Source: Noviherbaspirillum sedimenti (GTDB lineage: Bacteria > Pseudomonadota > Gammaproteobacteria > Burkholderiales > Burkholderiaceae_D). Taken from it: 64,000 nucleotides of DNA. The notes below the pieces were generated by a model. That model was given only the letters and a program-made list of their open reading frames with translations. It had not been told where the DNA came from and searched no databases. The position numbers and the translations under genes are program-made. The stretch is taken from positions 3,782,001 to 3,846,000 of the forward strand of contig NZ_QYUQ01000002.1 in NCBI RefSeq assembly GCF_003590835.1, read 5' to 3'. This document shows, one piece after another, positions 18,258-25,600 of the stretch. Numbering within the stretch: the stretch's first letter is position 1; each line of letters starts with the position of its first letter.

Positions 18258-18596
18258 GATTTGGGCGGATCGCTATAAGAATCAATTAATCGAAGTATAG
18301 GCAAGCTTCACTCGACGCCCGAAAAGTGAGCGAGGATCATGACGCTGCAGTCAGCTATTCTGACGAATATTCAATATCGTAGCATATCATATGCTATGAA
18401 TTATTGAATTTGGAGAATTATTGCTGGGGGAATTGATAAGACGCAAGGCGTTCCAGCGCCGAAAACGCTGATTGTCAAGCTCGTTGCGCCGCTGTCACCT
18501 GTCGACGATGTTATCCACTGGCGAGGAACCAGGAAGACGCCCGGTGTGGGCTATGCGCCAGAATGGTGCCCAATGCACCTGGCACCGCCATACTGA
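18258..18596. other. Intergenic region upstream of the MaoC operon
   Basis: AT-rich gap holding a nested palindrome (18369-18409) and otherwise no recognisable gene. The 3' end of a small minus-strand ORF lies at its right edge. Confidence 0.6.
18369..18409. promoter_or_regulatory. Nested palindrome, candidate operator of the MaoC-crotonase operon
   Basis: The inner repeat TAGCATAT-c-ATATGCTA (18380-18396) is perfect. It is framed by ATTCAATA (18369-18376) and TATTGAAT (18402-18409). Two concentric inverted repeats about 112 bp before the operon start suggest binding of a dimer or two dimers. The inner arm shares ATATGC with the TATGCA sites elsewhere. Confidence 0.55.
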
Positions 18597-18764
18597 TCAG
18601 CGCTGTGCAATTTGGGACATGGATTCCCAGCCCCCCCGGCCGCAAGCGCCAACCTGTACGCAGCTGATCCGCTGCACTTCGGCCGCGACCTGGTCGGGCG
18701 CCTCCATGCCAAAGAAACGCCAGGCCAAAAGTAATCCGACTGCAGCAAGCAAAGCAATTTTCAT
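18597..18764 (-). CDS. Small hypothetical membrane or exported protein (55 aa)
   Basis: A 55-codon ORF starting MKIALLAAVGLLLAWRFFG, a hydrophobic N-terminal helix, followed by a short polar part with two cysteines (ISCVQVGAC). GGAGACAATC directly precedes the ATG, a good ribosome site. I do not recognise the family. Possibilities are a small membrane-anchored peptide or a Cys-paired exported peptide. It stands alone between two catabolic operons. Confidence 0.5.
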   Translation of the reverse strand: MKIALLAAVGLLLAWRFFGMEAPDQVAAEVQRISCVQVGACGRGGWESMSQIAQR

Positions 18765-18787
18765 GATTGTCTCCGTCCATTTTTCAA

Positions 18788-18808
18788 GGGCGCAATCTTG
18801 GTGCGCCC
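18788..18808 (+). terminator. GC-rich hairpin with T-tract
   Basis: GGGCGCA (18788-18794) pairs with TGCGCCC (18802-18808), followed by CTTTT on the plus strand. It has the form of a rho-independent terminator, but no plus-strand gene precedes it. On the minus strand it is in the leader of the small ORF. Confidence 0.45.
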
Positions 18809-18995
18809 CTTTTCCGCACTAGCTGCTCTTGGGTGGCAGTAATCAGTCCGTTTTTTTATTATAGACATAAATTATCTTTGCATACTTAAAATTTCGTACT
18901 TTCTTTGACATGAAATATAGTGCTGTGCAGCATTCGACGTTCCACGTTTTCATAGTGCAACGTATTGATTGAGCGCGAAATCCACGTAATAAATA

Positions 18996-19046
18996 TTGCG
19001 CAGTGGTAGATCTAGATATATTATGGATGCATACTATTGCATCCAT
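18996..19046 (+). promoter_or_regulatory. Promoter and operator-like palindrome of the MaoC-ACAD-CitE operon
   Basis: TTGCGC (18996-19001) and TATATT (19017-19022) form a plausible promoter with 15-nt spacing. Directly downstream, ATGGATGCA (19023-19031) and TGCATCCAT (19038-19046) are perfect 9-bp inverted arms with a 6-nt centre, over the expected transcription start. A repressor there would block initiation. Confidence 0.5.
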
Positions 19047-19134
19047 CGTTGTCGGGTGGATATTTCGTGCAGTCCTTGCTGATGGCGCGGCAGGGACGGT
19101 TGCTAATCGATGTAAAAAAACTGAGAGGTTTCGA

Positions 19135-19593
19135 ATGGCAGGTTTGTACTTTGAACAATTTGAAGTTGGTCAGCTTTTTAAGCATGACACTCGGCGTACT
19201 GTGACGGAAACAGACAATGTGCTGTTTAGTGCGATGACGCACAATCCGGCTGCGATTCATCTTGACGTTGAGTATGCGAAAACCACGGAATTCAAGAAGC
19301 CGCTCATGAATAGCGCATTTACGCTCGGCTTAATGGTTGGCATATCTGTTGGTGATACAACCCTTGGCACCACGGTCGGCAATCTTGGCTGGGATGAGGT
19401 GCGGTTTCCCAAGCCCACTTTTGCAGGCGACACGATTCGTGTTGAATCGACCGTGCTTGAAAAACGCGAAAGCAAGTCGCGTCCGGATAATGGCATCGTC
19501 GTATTCAACCATACGGCCTATAACCAGCGCGAAGAAGTGGTTGCGACGTGCAAGCGCATAGCGCTGATGCAGCGTCGTCCGGCCGTCAAGTAG
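19135..19593 (+). CDS. MaoC-family hydratase (mesaconyl-CoA hydratase-like)
   Basis: A 152-residue single hot-dog hydratase. TRRTVTETDNVLFSAMTHNPAAIHLDVEYA is the MaoC catalytic stretch. ATG 19135 has GAGAGG upstream; the frame runs farther upstream without a better site. It begins an operon with two acyl-CoA dehydrogenases and a CitE-type lyase, an arrangement reminiscent of C5 dicarboxyl-CoA metabolism (mesaconyl-CoA to malyl-CoA type chemistry). That pathway reading is inference from neighbours. Confidence 0.88.
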   Translation: MAGLYFEQFEVGQLFKHDTRRTVTETDNVLFSAMTHNPAAIHLDVEYAKTTEFKKPLMNSAFTLGLMVGISVGDTTLGTTVGNLGWDEVRFPKPTFAGDTIRVESTVLEKRESKSRPDNGIVVFNHTAYNQREEVVATCKRIALMQRRPAVK

Positions 19594-19650
19594 TCCTGAC
19601 GATTTTTCGAGCAAGAGTACGTTGCCTGTAATTGATAAGGCTGGAGAGCC

Positions 19651-20766
19651 ATGACCTACACACCGCTGGATTCCGAATCGAAAAGTATCATTGAATCCAC
19701 TCTGCGCAGATTTGTCGCAGAATCCTATGATCTGGGATTGCGCCGCGCCCGGCTTTCACAAAGCCCGATCGACTATCTTTCATGCTGGCCGGTCCTGGCG
19801 GAGCTGGGAATTCTGGCGGCGCCTTTTCCGGAAGAATTGGGCGGGCTCGGCGGCTGCGGATCCGATGTTGCCGATATTGTGCAAACCCTCGCAAAAGGGA
19901 TGCTGCTTGAGCCATTCATCGAGAGTGCCGTGATTGCCGGGAGCATTCTCGCCGACGGCACGAACGCGGTGATACGGCAGGAACTGATTGAAGAACTCAT
20001 TGGGGGAAGCTGCATCAGCATCCTGCTGGGTGCTCGTGGGGGCTTGCCTGATGCTTTGCGTTGCGAGAGAACAGCTGCCGGATATGCGGTGTACGGGCGG
20101 CTTGCCGTAGTGCCTTTCGCCGCGCAGGCAGATGTCTGGCTCATCGCAGCAGTCGATGCGGAAAGCGGCAATCCGCTTATCCTGCGTGTGCCTCGCAAGC
20201 ATGCCACGGCGGCGTGTCAACATTTTCAGCTGATAGATGGTCTTCCTGCTGGCGACATGCTGTTTGATGGTCAGGTAATGCCGGAATCCGCTGTCTGGCT
20301 GGAAGGGGATTCTGCGAAACGTGCGCTCGACATGGCGCGCACGCGCGCTGTCAGCGCCTATTGCAGCGATGCTGTCGGGGTGATGGCGAGCCTGGTCGAA
20401 ATGACGGGAGAATACTTGCGTGCACGCGTTCAATTCGGCGTGAATATCGGGAGCTTCCAGGCGCTGCAGCATCGTTTCGCTGACATGCATATCGCGTATG
20501 TAGAAGCACGGGCGATTGCGCGCGCACTTGCGCGGAGCATTGATGACGGCACGGCAGGGGATCAAGCCTGGTTACGGTTCGCGGCAACCTCAGTCATTGA
20601 ACGGGCGGCGGAAAAAATTGGACACGAGGCCATTCAAATGCACGGCGGGATGGGGCTGACGGAAGAATTCGGCGTTAGTCACTATAACGCCAGGCTGGTG
20701 GCGGTGACCAGAATGCTGCGCACCTGGGTGGGGCCTGAAATGGCGCCGCTTGACCGGGATCAGTGA
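19651..20766 (+). CDS. Acyl-CoA dehydrogenase family protein
   Basis: A 371-residue flavoprotein of the acyl-CoA dehydrogenase fold, on the short side and with a divergent middle domain. The C-terminal domain has RVQFGVNIGSFQALQHRFADM and the FAD/active-site stretch AIQMHGGMGLTEEFGVSHY. The usual catalytic Glu position is not obvious, and such short members often pair with a second, full-length subunit. The next gene is an acyl-CoA dehydrogenase, so a heteromeric enzyme is possible, as in steroid side-chain degradation. Confidence 0.9.
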   Translation: MTYTPLDSESKSIIESTLRRFVAESYDLGLRRARLSQSPIDYLSCWPVLAELGILAAPFPEELGGLGGCGSDVADIVQTLAKGMLLEPFIESAVIAGSILADGTNAVIRQELIEELIGGSCISILLGARGGLPDALRCERTAAGYAVYGRLAVVPFAAQADVWLIAAVDAESGNPLILRVPRKHATAACQHFQLIDGLPAGDMLFDGQVMPESAVWLEGDSAKRALDMARTRAVSAYCSDAVGVMASLVEMTGEYLRARVQFGVNIGSFQALQHRFADMHIAYVEARAIARALARSIDDGTAGDQAWLRFAATSVIERAAEKIGHEAIQMHGGMGLTEEFGVSHYNARLVAVTRMLRTWVGPEMAPLDRDQ

Positions 20767-20809
20767 GCGAATGGCGTAGTTGCAACAGATTGAAAATCAG
20801 GAGAGCGAA

Positions 20810-22009
20810 TTGGTACCTCAATCACATAACGAATTTGATGAAATCGACTTTCGCAAAGAGGTCCGGCAATTCGTACGCGACAATCTTGCAAGTGAAACCA
20901 GGCACAAAGTAGAAAACGGCTTGTACCTGTCAAAGTCGGACTATGTCGCATGGCAGCAGGCCTTGCATCGGAAGGGATGGTTTGCAGGCGCCTGGCCGCA
21001 AGAATTCGGTGGTTCAGACTGGTCGGTTCGCCAGGAACATGCGTTTTTGCAGGAATGTGCCTTAAACGCGGCGCCCATTATTATTCCTTACGGCGTCAAC
21101 ATGGTGGGGCCCGTGCTGTATACGTTTGGTACCGAAGAGCAAAAGCGGGAATATCTGCCAGGTATTATTAGCAGCGACACATGGTGGTGCCAGGGATACT
21201 CTGAGCCGAACGCGGGTTCCGACCTCGCCGCATTGACGACTACTGCCGTGCGCGACGGCGACTTTTTCGTCGTGAATGGTACCAAGATGTGGACGACGGA
21301 AGCCCATTGGGCCGACATGATGCATTGTCTCGTGCGCACGGAAAAAACCGCGCGCAAGCAACAAGGCATCACCTTCCTGCTGATTGACATGAAGACGCCG
21401 GGCATCACGGTCGAGCCGATCGTTACCCTGGATGGCGTCCATCATACCAATCAAGTCTTTTTCGATAATGTGCGAGTGCCGGCAAAGAACGTTGTCGGCG
21501 CGGAAGGCGATGGCTGGAAGCTGGCGAAGTTTCTCTTGGCGCGCGAGCGTAGCTTTATCGCGGATACCGGCAGCAAGATGCGCATGATGCAGCAGATCAA
21601 GGTGACGCTGCGCCAGTATGCGCAAGCCTTGTCTCCCTATCAGCGAGCGCTGAAGGAAGCAGCTCTCGCCGAACTGGATGCATCGCTTACGGCGCTTGTT
21701 GCGCTCGAACGCGAGTATGTTGACGAGTGGATGGCGGGTCGGGACGATGGTATTGGCGCTTCTGTGTTGAAGGTTCGCGGCAGCGAGCTATTGCAACGCA
21801 TGACAATTTTCTGGCGTGATGCGCTGGGGCCGCATGGGGCAGCATACCGCGCCGAGGATCGCGTCGGCGGCGAGGGTCTCAACGCCAAAGAGCCGTGGAT
21901 ACAGGCGGCTGCCGTCAATTATGGGTACCTCTATGCGCGCTGCTGGTCAGTGTTTGGAGGCTCAAACGAAATTCAGCGCAACATTATTTCGGCCACGCTG
22001 TTGCGCTGA
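20810..22009 (+). CDS. Acyl-CoA dehydrogenase (TTG start)
   Basis: A 399-residue acyl-CoA dehydrogenase with WWCQGYSEPNAGSDLAALTTTAVRDGDFFVVNGTKMWTT in the middle domain and FGGSNEIQRNIISATLL at the C-terminus. No ATG fits; TTG 20810 is preceded by AGGAGAG at a proper distance and is chosen as start (the frame is open further upstream). It follows the shorter paralogue by 43 bp and likely forms a complex with it. Confidence 0.92.
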   Translation: MVPQSHNEFDEIDFRKEVRQFVRDNLASETRHKVENGLYLSKSDYVAWQQALHRKGWFAGAWPQEFGGSDWSVRQEHAFLQECALNAAPIIIPYGVNMVGPVLYTFGTEEQKREYLPGIISSDTWWCQGYSEPNAGSDLAALTTTAVRDGDFFVVNGTKMWTTEAHWADMMHCLVRTEKTARKQQGITFLLIDMKTPGITVEPIVTLDGVHHTNQVFFDNVRVPAKNVVGAEGDGWKLAKFLLARERSFIADTGSKMRMMQQIKVTLRQYAQALSPYQRALKEAALAELDASLTALVALEREYVDEWMAGRDDGIGASVLKVRGSELLQRMTIFWRDALGPHGAAYRAEDRVGGEGLNAKEPWIQAAAVNYGYLYARCWSVFGGSNEIQRNIISATLLR

Positions 22010-22036
22010 AGTGGACAAAATTAAAAAGGAGGCAAG

Positions 22037-22966
22037 ATGCCTGCATTAACAGCTGTGACAAACAACGATAGCGGTATCCATGGCGCGCCCTTGCGCTCGA
22101 TGTTGTTCGTGCCAGGAGACAGCGAGCGAAAACTGGAAAAGGGGATTTCCACGCAAGCCGATGCGCTCATCCTCGATCTGGAAGACGCCGTTGCGCCTTC
22201 TCGTACGCATATCGCCCGGGAAATGGTGCTTGAGTACCTGCGCTCGCGGACCGACCGTAGTCGCCAGCAATTATGGGTGCGCATCAATCCGCTCAGTACG
22301 CCAGCGGCATTGCTGGATCTTGCCGTCGTGGCCGGAGCGCCAGACGGTATCATCCTGCCCAAAGTCGATTCCGCGCAAGAGATTGTTCAACTGTCTCACT
22401 ATCTCGATGCGCTGGAAGTGCGGGAGGGCGTGCCGCAAGGATCAATTCGAATCATCCCCGTTGCGACGGAGACTCCAAAGTCCCTGTTTGCACTCGACAG
22501 TTACGTCGATTGCAGCGCGCGTTTGGCAGGCCTGACCTGGGGGGCGGAAGACATTGCCGCAGCGCTGGGCGCCAGTACCAACCGCCGTCTGGACGGCGAG
22601 TACGATACCGTTTATAAGTTGGCGCGTGCCCTTTGCCTGTCGGGGGCTGTCGCAGCCGGGGTGCAACCCATCGATACTATTTTTGGGAACTTCTCAGATC
22701 CTGCCGGACTCGATGCGGACGCGAAATCGGCGCGCCGCGCCGGCTTTACCGGAAAAATTGCGATCCACCCGAATCAGGTTGACATCATCAATCGGGCGTT
22801 TTCACCCAGCCAGGAAGAGATGGCCTGGTCCAGGCGCATTGTCGAGGCGTTTGACAGCAATCCAGGCTTGGGCACGATCGGCATCGAGGGAAAAATGATT
22901 GACATGCCGCATCTGAAACAGGCGCAGCGTGTGCTGCAGCTGGGAATGCGATTCGGCATTGCATAA
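22037..22966 (+). CDS. HpcH/HpaI aldolase / citrate lyase beta-like (CitE) enzyme
   Basis: A 309-residue TIM-barrel CoA-ester lyase or thioesterase. LRSMLFVPGDSERKLEKG, ADALILDLEDAVAP, RINPL and GLTWGAEDIAAALGA are all diagnostic; the acidic residues in LDLEDAV and in AED bind Mg. Related enzymes cleave malyl-CoA or methylmalyl-CoA or hydrolyse citramalyl-CoA. AAAGGAGGC is an excellent ribosome site. It ends the MaoC-ACAD-ACAD-CitE operon, consistent with hydration of an unsaturated acyl-CoA followed by C-C cleavage. Confidence 0.93.
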   Translation: MPALTAVTNNDSGIHGAPLRSMLFVPGDSERKLEKGISTQADALILDLEDAVAPSRTHIAREMVLEYLRSRTDRSRQQLWVRINPLSTPAALLDLAVVAGAPDGIILPKVDSAQEIVQLSHYLDALEVREGVPQGSIRIIPVATETPKSLFALDSYVDCSARLAGLTWGAEDIAAALGASTNRRLDGEYDTVYKLARALCLSGAVAAGVQPIDTIFGNFSDPAGLDADAKSARRAGFTGKIAIHPNQVDIINRAFSPSQEEMAWSRRIVEAFDSNPGLGTIGIEGKMIDMPHLKQAQRVLQLGMRFGIA

Positions 22967-23168
22967 TTTCAATATTATATTGATAATATATTGGAATGTG
23001 TTTATTCGCTGCCTTATCGTATGATAGAATATGGTAGGAATATACGTATGCTGAAGCATCAAACCAATGAGATAGGATATACATTGCAAATGCATATCAT
23101 GTTCATCGTCGGGTAGCCTCTTGGCATTAATGAATTATGTTTTAAATATTAAAGACTACTGGAAAGAT

Positions 23169-23708
23169 ATGGACTATATCGAAACCGACAAATCGTCAAG
23201 CCGGTCGGTAAAGCCGTCGGCTGGCACCCCAAAGCCGAAAACCAAGCGGGCACCGGATGAAATAAACTGGGATACGCGTCTTGGTTTTCTGATGCACGAC
23301 GTCTCCAGGCTGCGGCGTACCGTTTTCGATGAATTCATGAAGCCTTTGGGCGTCACGCGATCCCAATGGTGGGTGCTTGCCTATCTTTCACGTCATGACG
23401 GCATGATCCAGAGCGATTTGGCTGACACGCTGGAGTTGGGCAAGGCGGCCCTCGGCGGATTGATCGATCGCCTCGAGATGTCGGACTTCCTTCAGCGCAA
23501 GGCTGATGCAACCGACAGGCGCGTTAAACGCATTTATCTGACGGAAAAAGGCGTTAAGATCATCAAGGAAATGCGCAATTCCAATCATGAAATGAGTGAG
23601 CGCATTCTGAATGGCCTGAGTCATCCGGAGCGGCAAAAGTTGTCTGAGATGCTGGCACTCATCAAGGTCAATCTGATTTCCATTAAAGACGAGCGGGGGA
23701 TCGAGTAA
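23169..23708 (+). CDS. MarR-family transcriptional regulator (MarR-2)
   Basis: A 179-residue MarR regulator. The core LGFLMHDVSRLRRTVFDEFMKPLG...IQSDLADTLELGKAALGGLIDRLE is nearly the same as MarR-1 at 9.6-10.2 kb, so both may read the same DNA site. The N-terminal Ser/Lys/Pro-rich tail (~45 residues) is unrelated to that of MarR-1. The ORF is open to a TTG at 23121, but ATG 23169 with GGAAAG upstream is a better start. Upstream DNA (22970-23100) is very AT-rich with small inverted repeats, probably autoregulatory. Confidence 0.92.
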   Translation: MDYIETDKSSSRSVKPSAGTPKPKTKRAPDEINWDTRLGFLMHDVSRLRRTVFDEFMKPLGVTRSQWWVLAYLSRHDGMIQSDLADTLELGKAALGGLIDRLEMSDFLQRKADATDRRVKRIYLTEKGVKIIKEMRNSNHEMSERILNGLSHPERQKLSEMLALIKVNLISIKDERGIE

Positions 23709-23724
23709 AGGCGTAACGCCTTTT
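23707..23724 (+). terminator. Rho-independent terminator of MarR-2
   Basis: AAAGGCGT (23707-23714) and ACGCCTTT (23716-23723) form a tight hairpin ending in a T run, overlapping the MarR-2 stop codon. Confidence 0.7.
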
Positions 23725-23759
23725 GCCGTTCCCCCTGTGCTATGGCGTTCGGCGCGATG

Positions 23760-24872
23760 CTATAGTTTTACCCGGTTGCCAAGATCGGCTGATCGTTCGA
23801 TGGCTTCCAGTATGCGGTGACCCTGGACAGCGGAGTCGAAATCCGGGGTGAGATGTGTCCCATCACGCAAATCCGCAGCAAAGCGCGCATACAGTTGGCC
23901 CACATTGATGGCCGGTCCCTGCAGGTTGTCCGGCGCCCAGCGATGCTTGGGCGGGACCGTCAAGGGCTGCAGCGAAGTGTCGTCGCCACGGCCGCCATGC
24001 AGCGCCAGCGCACACATCTGAAGATGACCAAAGTCGCCGGTCAGGCGCAAATCCCCCTCCGTGCCGACGATCTCCAGCATCATGTTGGTGCCGCGTGACA
24101 TGCCGCCACGATAGAGTATTTGAGTCGCAGCACCGTTTTGATGGAGCGCGTTGACCAGAATCTGATCTGCTGCCGTGAGGGGATGGACAATCTTGTCCGG
24201 CAGTGAAAGTATGCTGTTGCGGCGGTGCGCGAGGGTTGCGGATATTTCGCTGAAATCCCCCAGAATGTGGCGCAGCGCATCCAGTGCATGACCCAACGGA
24301 ATACTCAGCAAGGTGGCGCCATTTTTCTGGTCAGCGGTGTAGGCATTGGCAGGGTCGGTGAAGGCGCCCCACTGGACCCCCGAACCAATCAGTGTGCTTG
24401 ACAGCACCTCGCCGACATAACCATCGCGGATCAGTTCGGCGACGTAATCAACCGCAGGGGAAAATCGCGCCTGCGTGCCACAAATGGTTCGCACACCAAG
24501 GCGTCGCGCATGCTCGGCCATGGCAATCGCTTCTTGCAAACCATTTCCCAAAGGCCATTCGCAATACACCATCTTGCCTGCGTCGAGTGCTGCGCTTACC
24601 AGTTCCAGGTGATGCGGCACCTTGACGGTAACCACGACCAGGTCAACCTCCGGATTGGCAATCAGCGCGGCATGATGGCCATAAGCCTGCGGCACGCCCA
24701 GTGCCTTGGCGGCTGCTTGCGCAGTTTCGAGCCTGGTGGTGCTGAGCGCCACCAGCTTGTAATCGGAAAGGGACTGGAGTGCGGGGATGTGGGCAATGGC
24801 ACTCCAGCTGCGGCCAGGAGCCGCGCCGATGATGCCAACGCCGATTGGGGAACCTGCTTGAAAATTTTTCAT
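23760..24872 (-). CDS. Gfo/Idh/MocA-family oxidoreductase
   Basis: A 370-residue NAD(P)-dependent dehydrogenase. The N-terminal Rossmann fold has GIIGAAPGRSWSAIAHIPAL and VDLVVVTVKVPHHLELVSAALDAGK. The catalytic EKP motif is replaced by CEWPLG, so the lysine is missing and the reaction may differ from standard sugar dehydrogenases. It is close to galactose/lactate 3-dehydrogenase-like members in size. It ends convergently with MarR-2; a VOC gene lies upstream in the same direction. Confidence 0.88.
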   Translation of the reverse strand: MKNFQAGSPIGVGIIGAAPGRSWSAIAHIPALQSLSDYKLVALSTTRLETAQAAAKALGVPQAYGHHAALIANPEVDLVVVTVKVPHHLELVSAALDAGKMVYCEWPLGNGLQEAIAMAEHARRLGVRTICGTQARFSPAVDYVAELIRDGYVGEVLSSTLIGSGVQWGAFTDPANAYTADQKNGATLLSIPLGHALDALRHILGDFSEISATLAHRRNSILSLPDKIVHPLTAADQILVNALHQNGAATQILYRGGMSRGTNMMLEIVGTEGDLRLTGDFGHLQMCALALHGGRGDDTSLQPLTVPPKHRWAPDNLQGPAINVGQLYARFAADLRDGTHLTPDFDSAVQGHRILEAIERSADLGNRVKL

Positions 24873-24944
24873 GGGCTTAGGTATTTTCTCTTATCAAAGT
24901 ATTTCGACATTCATTATCAAGAAACAGCCGTGTGGAAACCTTGA

Positions 24945-25448
24945 TCATGCCTGCTTTGGGCACACACCAGGCACTGGGCTGTCGGAATAGAGTTCCTGCA
25001 GTTCGATCACATTCCCGAATGGATCGCGCCCGTAGGTCGAGGACATGCCAGGCCCCTTTTGCGGTCCGGCATGAAAGCGCATTCCAGCTGCCAGCAATCG
25101 TTGATAGACGCTTTCGATGTCCGTTACATCGAGAGCCAGATGGGTATAGCCATAGGTGTTCACCGGCTTGTCAGGGGGTTGAGGCGTCTGCAAAGGGTAG
25201 GCGAACTCAAAGAATTCCAGGCATAAATTGCCTGCGCGCAACATAAGCTGTTTGGCGGAACTGCTCTTAATCCCCAGGATGTTATCGATAGCGCTAGCGG
25301 GTCCATCCTTGCCTACCGACATGCTCTGGTCCCAGCTCATCTCTCCCACTACCTCGAACCCAAGCAGATCAACGTAAAAATTGCGTGCCACGGCAAGGTC
25401 GGGCACCGACAGTGCAATGTGATGAATGCCATTCACTCCGGTCAGCAT
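24945..25448 (-). CDS. VOC-family (glyoxalase/dioxygenase fold) protein
   Basis: A 167-residue vicinal-oxygen-chelate protein with two beta-alpha-beta3 units. Metal ligands are visible in HHIALSV, HLALDV and GNVIELQEL. This pattern fits glyoxalase I-like, epimerase or extradiol-type enzymes. It is paired with the Gfo/Idh gene on the minus strand and divergent from the GMC oxidoreductase. Confidence 0.88.
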   Translation of the reverse strand: MLTGVNGIHHIALSVPDLAVARNFYVDLLGFEVVGEMSWDQSMSVGKDGPASAIDNILGIKSSSAKQLMLRAGNLCLEFFEFAYPLQTPQPPDKPVNTYGYTHLALDVTDIESVYQRLLAAGMRFHAGPQKGPGMSSTYGRDPFGNVIELQELYSDSPVPGVCPKQA

Positions 25449-25534
25449 AGTTATTTCCCTTTAATGATGTGATTAATTGGACAGGACCTATGGAAGTTGG
25501 GCGACGTCATGGTGGCATCACCTTTTTCCTGGGG

Positions 25535-25563
25535 TTCATGATATTGTTATGCATAGGTATATT
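25535..25563 (+). promoter_or_regulatory. TATGCA promoter element (site 4) before the GMC oxidoreductase
   Basis: TTCATG (25535-25540) and TATATT (25558-25563) are 17 nt apart, and TATGCATA (25548-25555) lies in the spacer in the same register as in the promoters at 6.4 and 46.7 kb. The -35 is weak. Confidence 0.5.
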
Positions 25564-25600
25564 ACACTAGCAAACAAAAAAATAATGGAGACGTGAAAGC

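Larger units (their letters stand above)
18765..19134. other. Intergenic region before the MaoC-ACAD operon
   Basis: It holds a GC-rich hairpin (18788-18808), a weak plus-strand promoter and a 24-bp palindrome (19023-19046). No gene is seen. The left part is unusually AT-rich. Confidence 0.6.
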
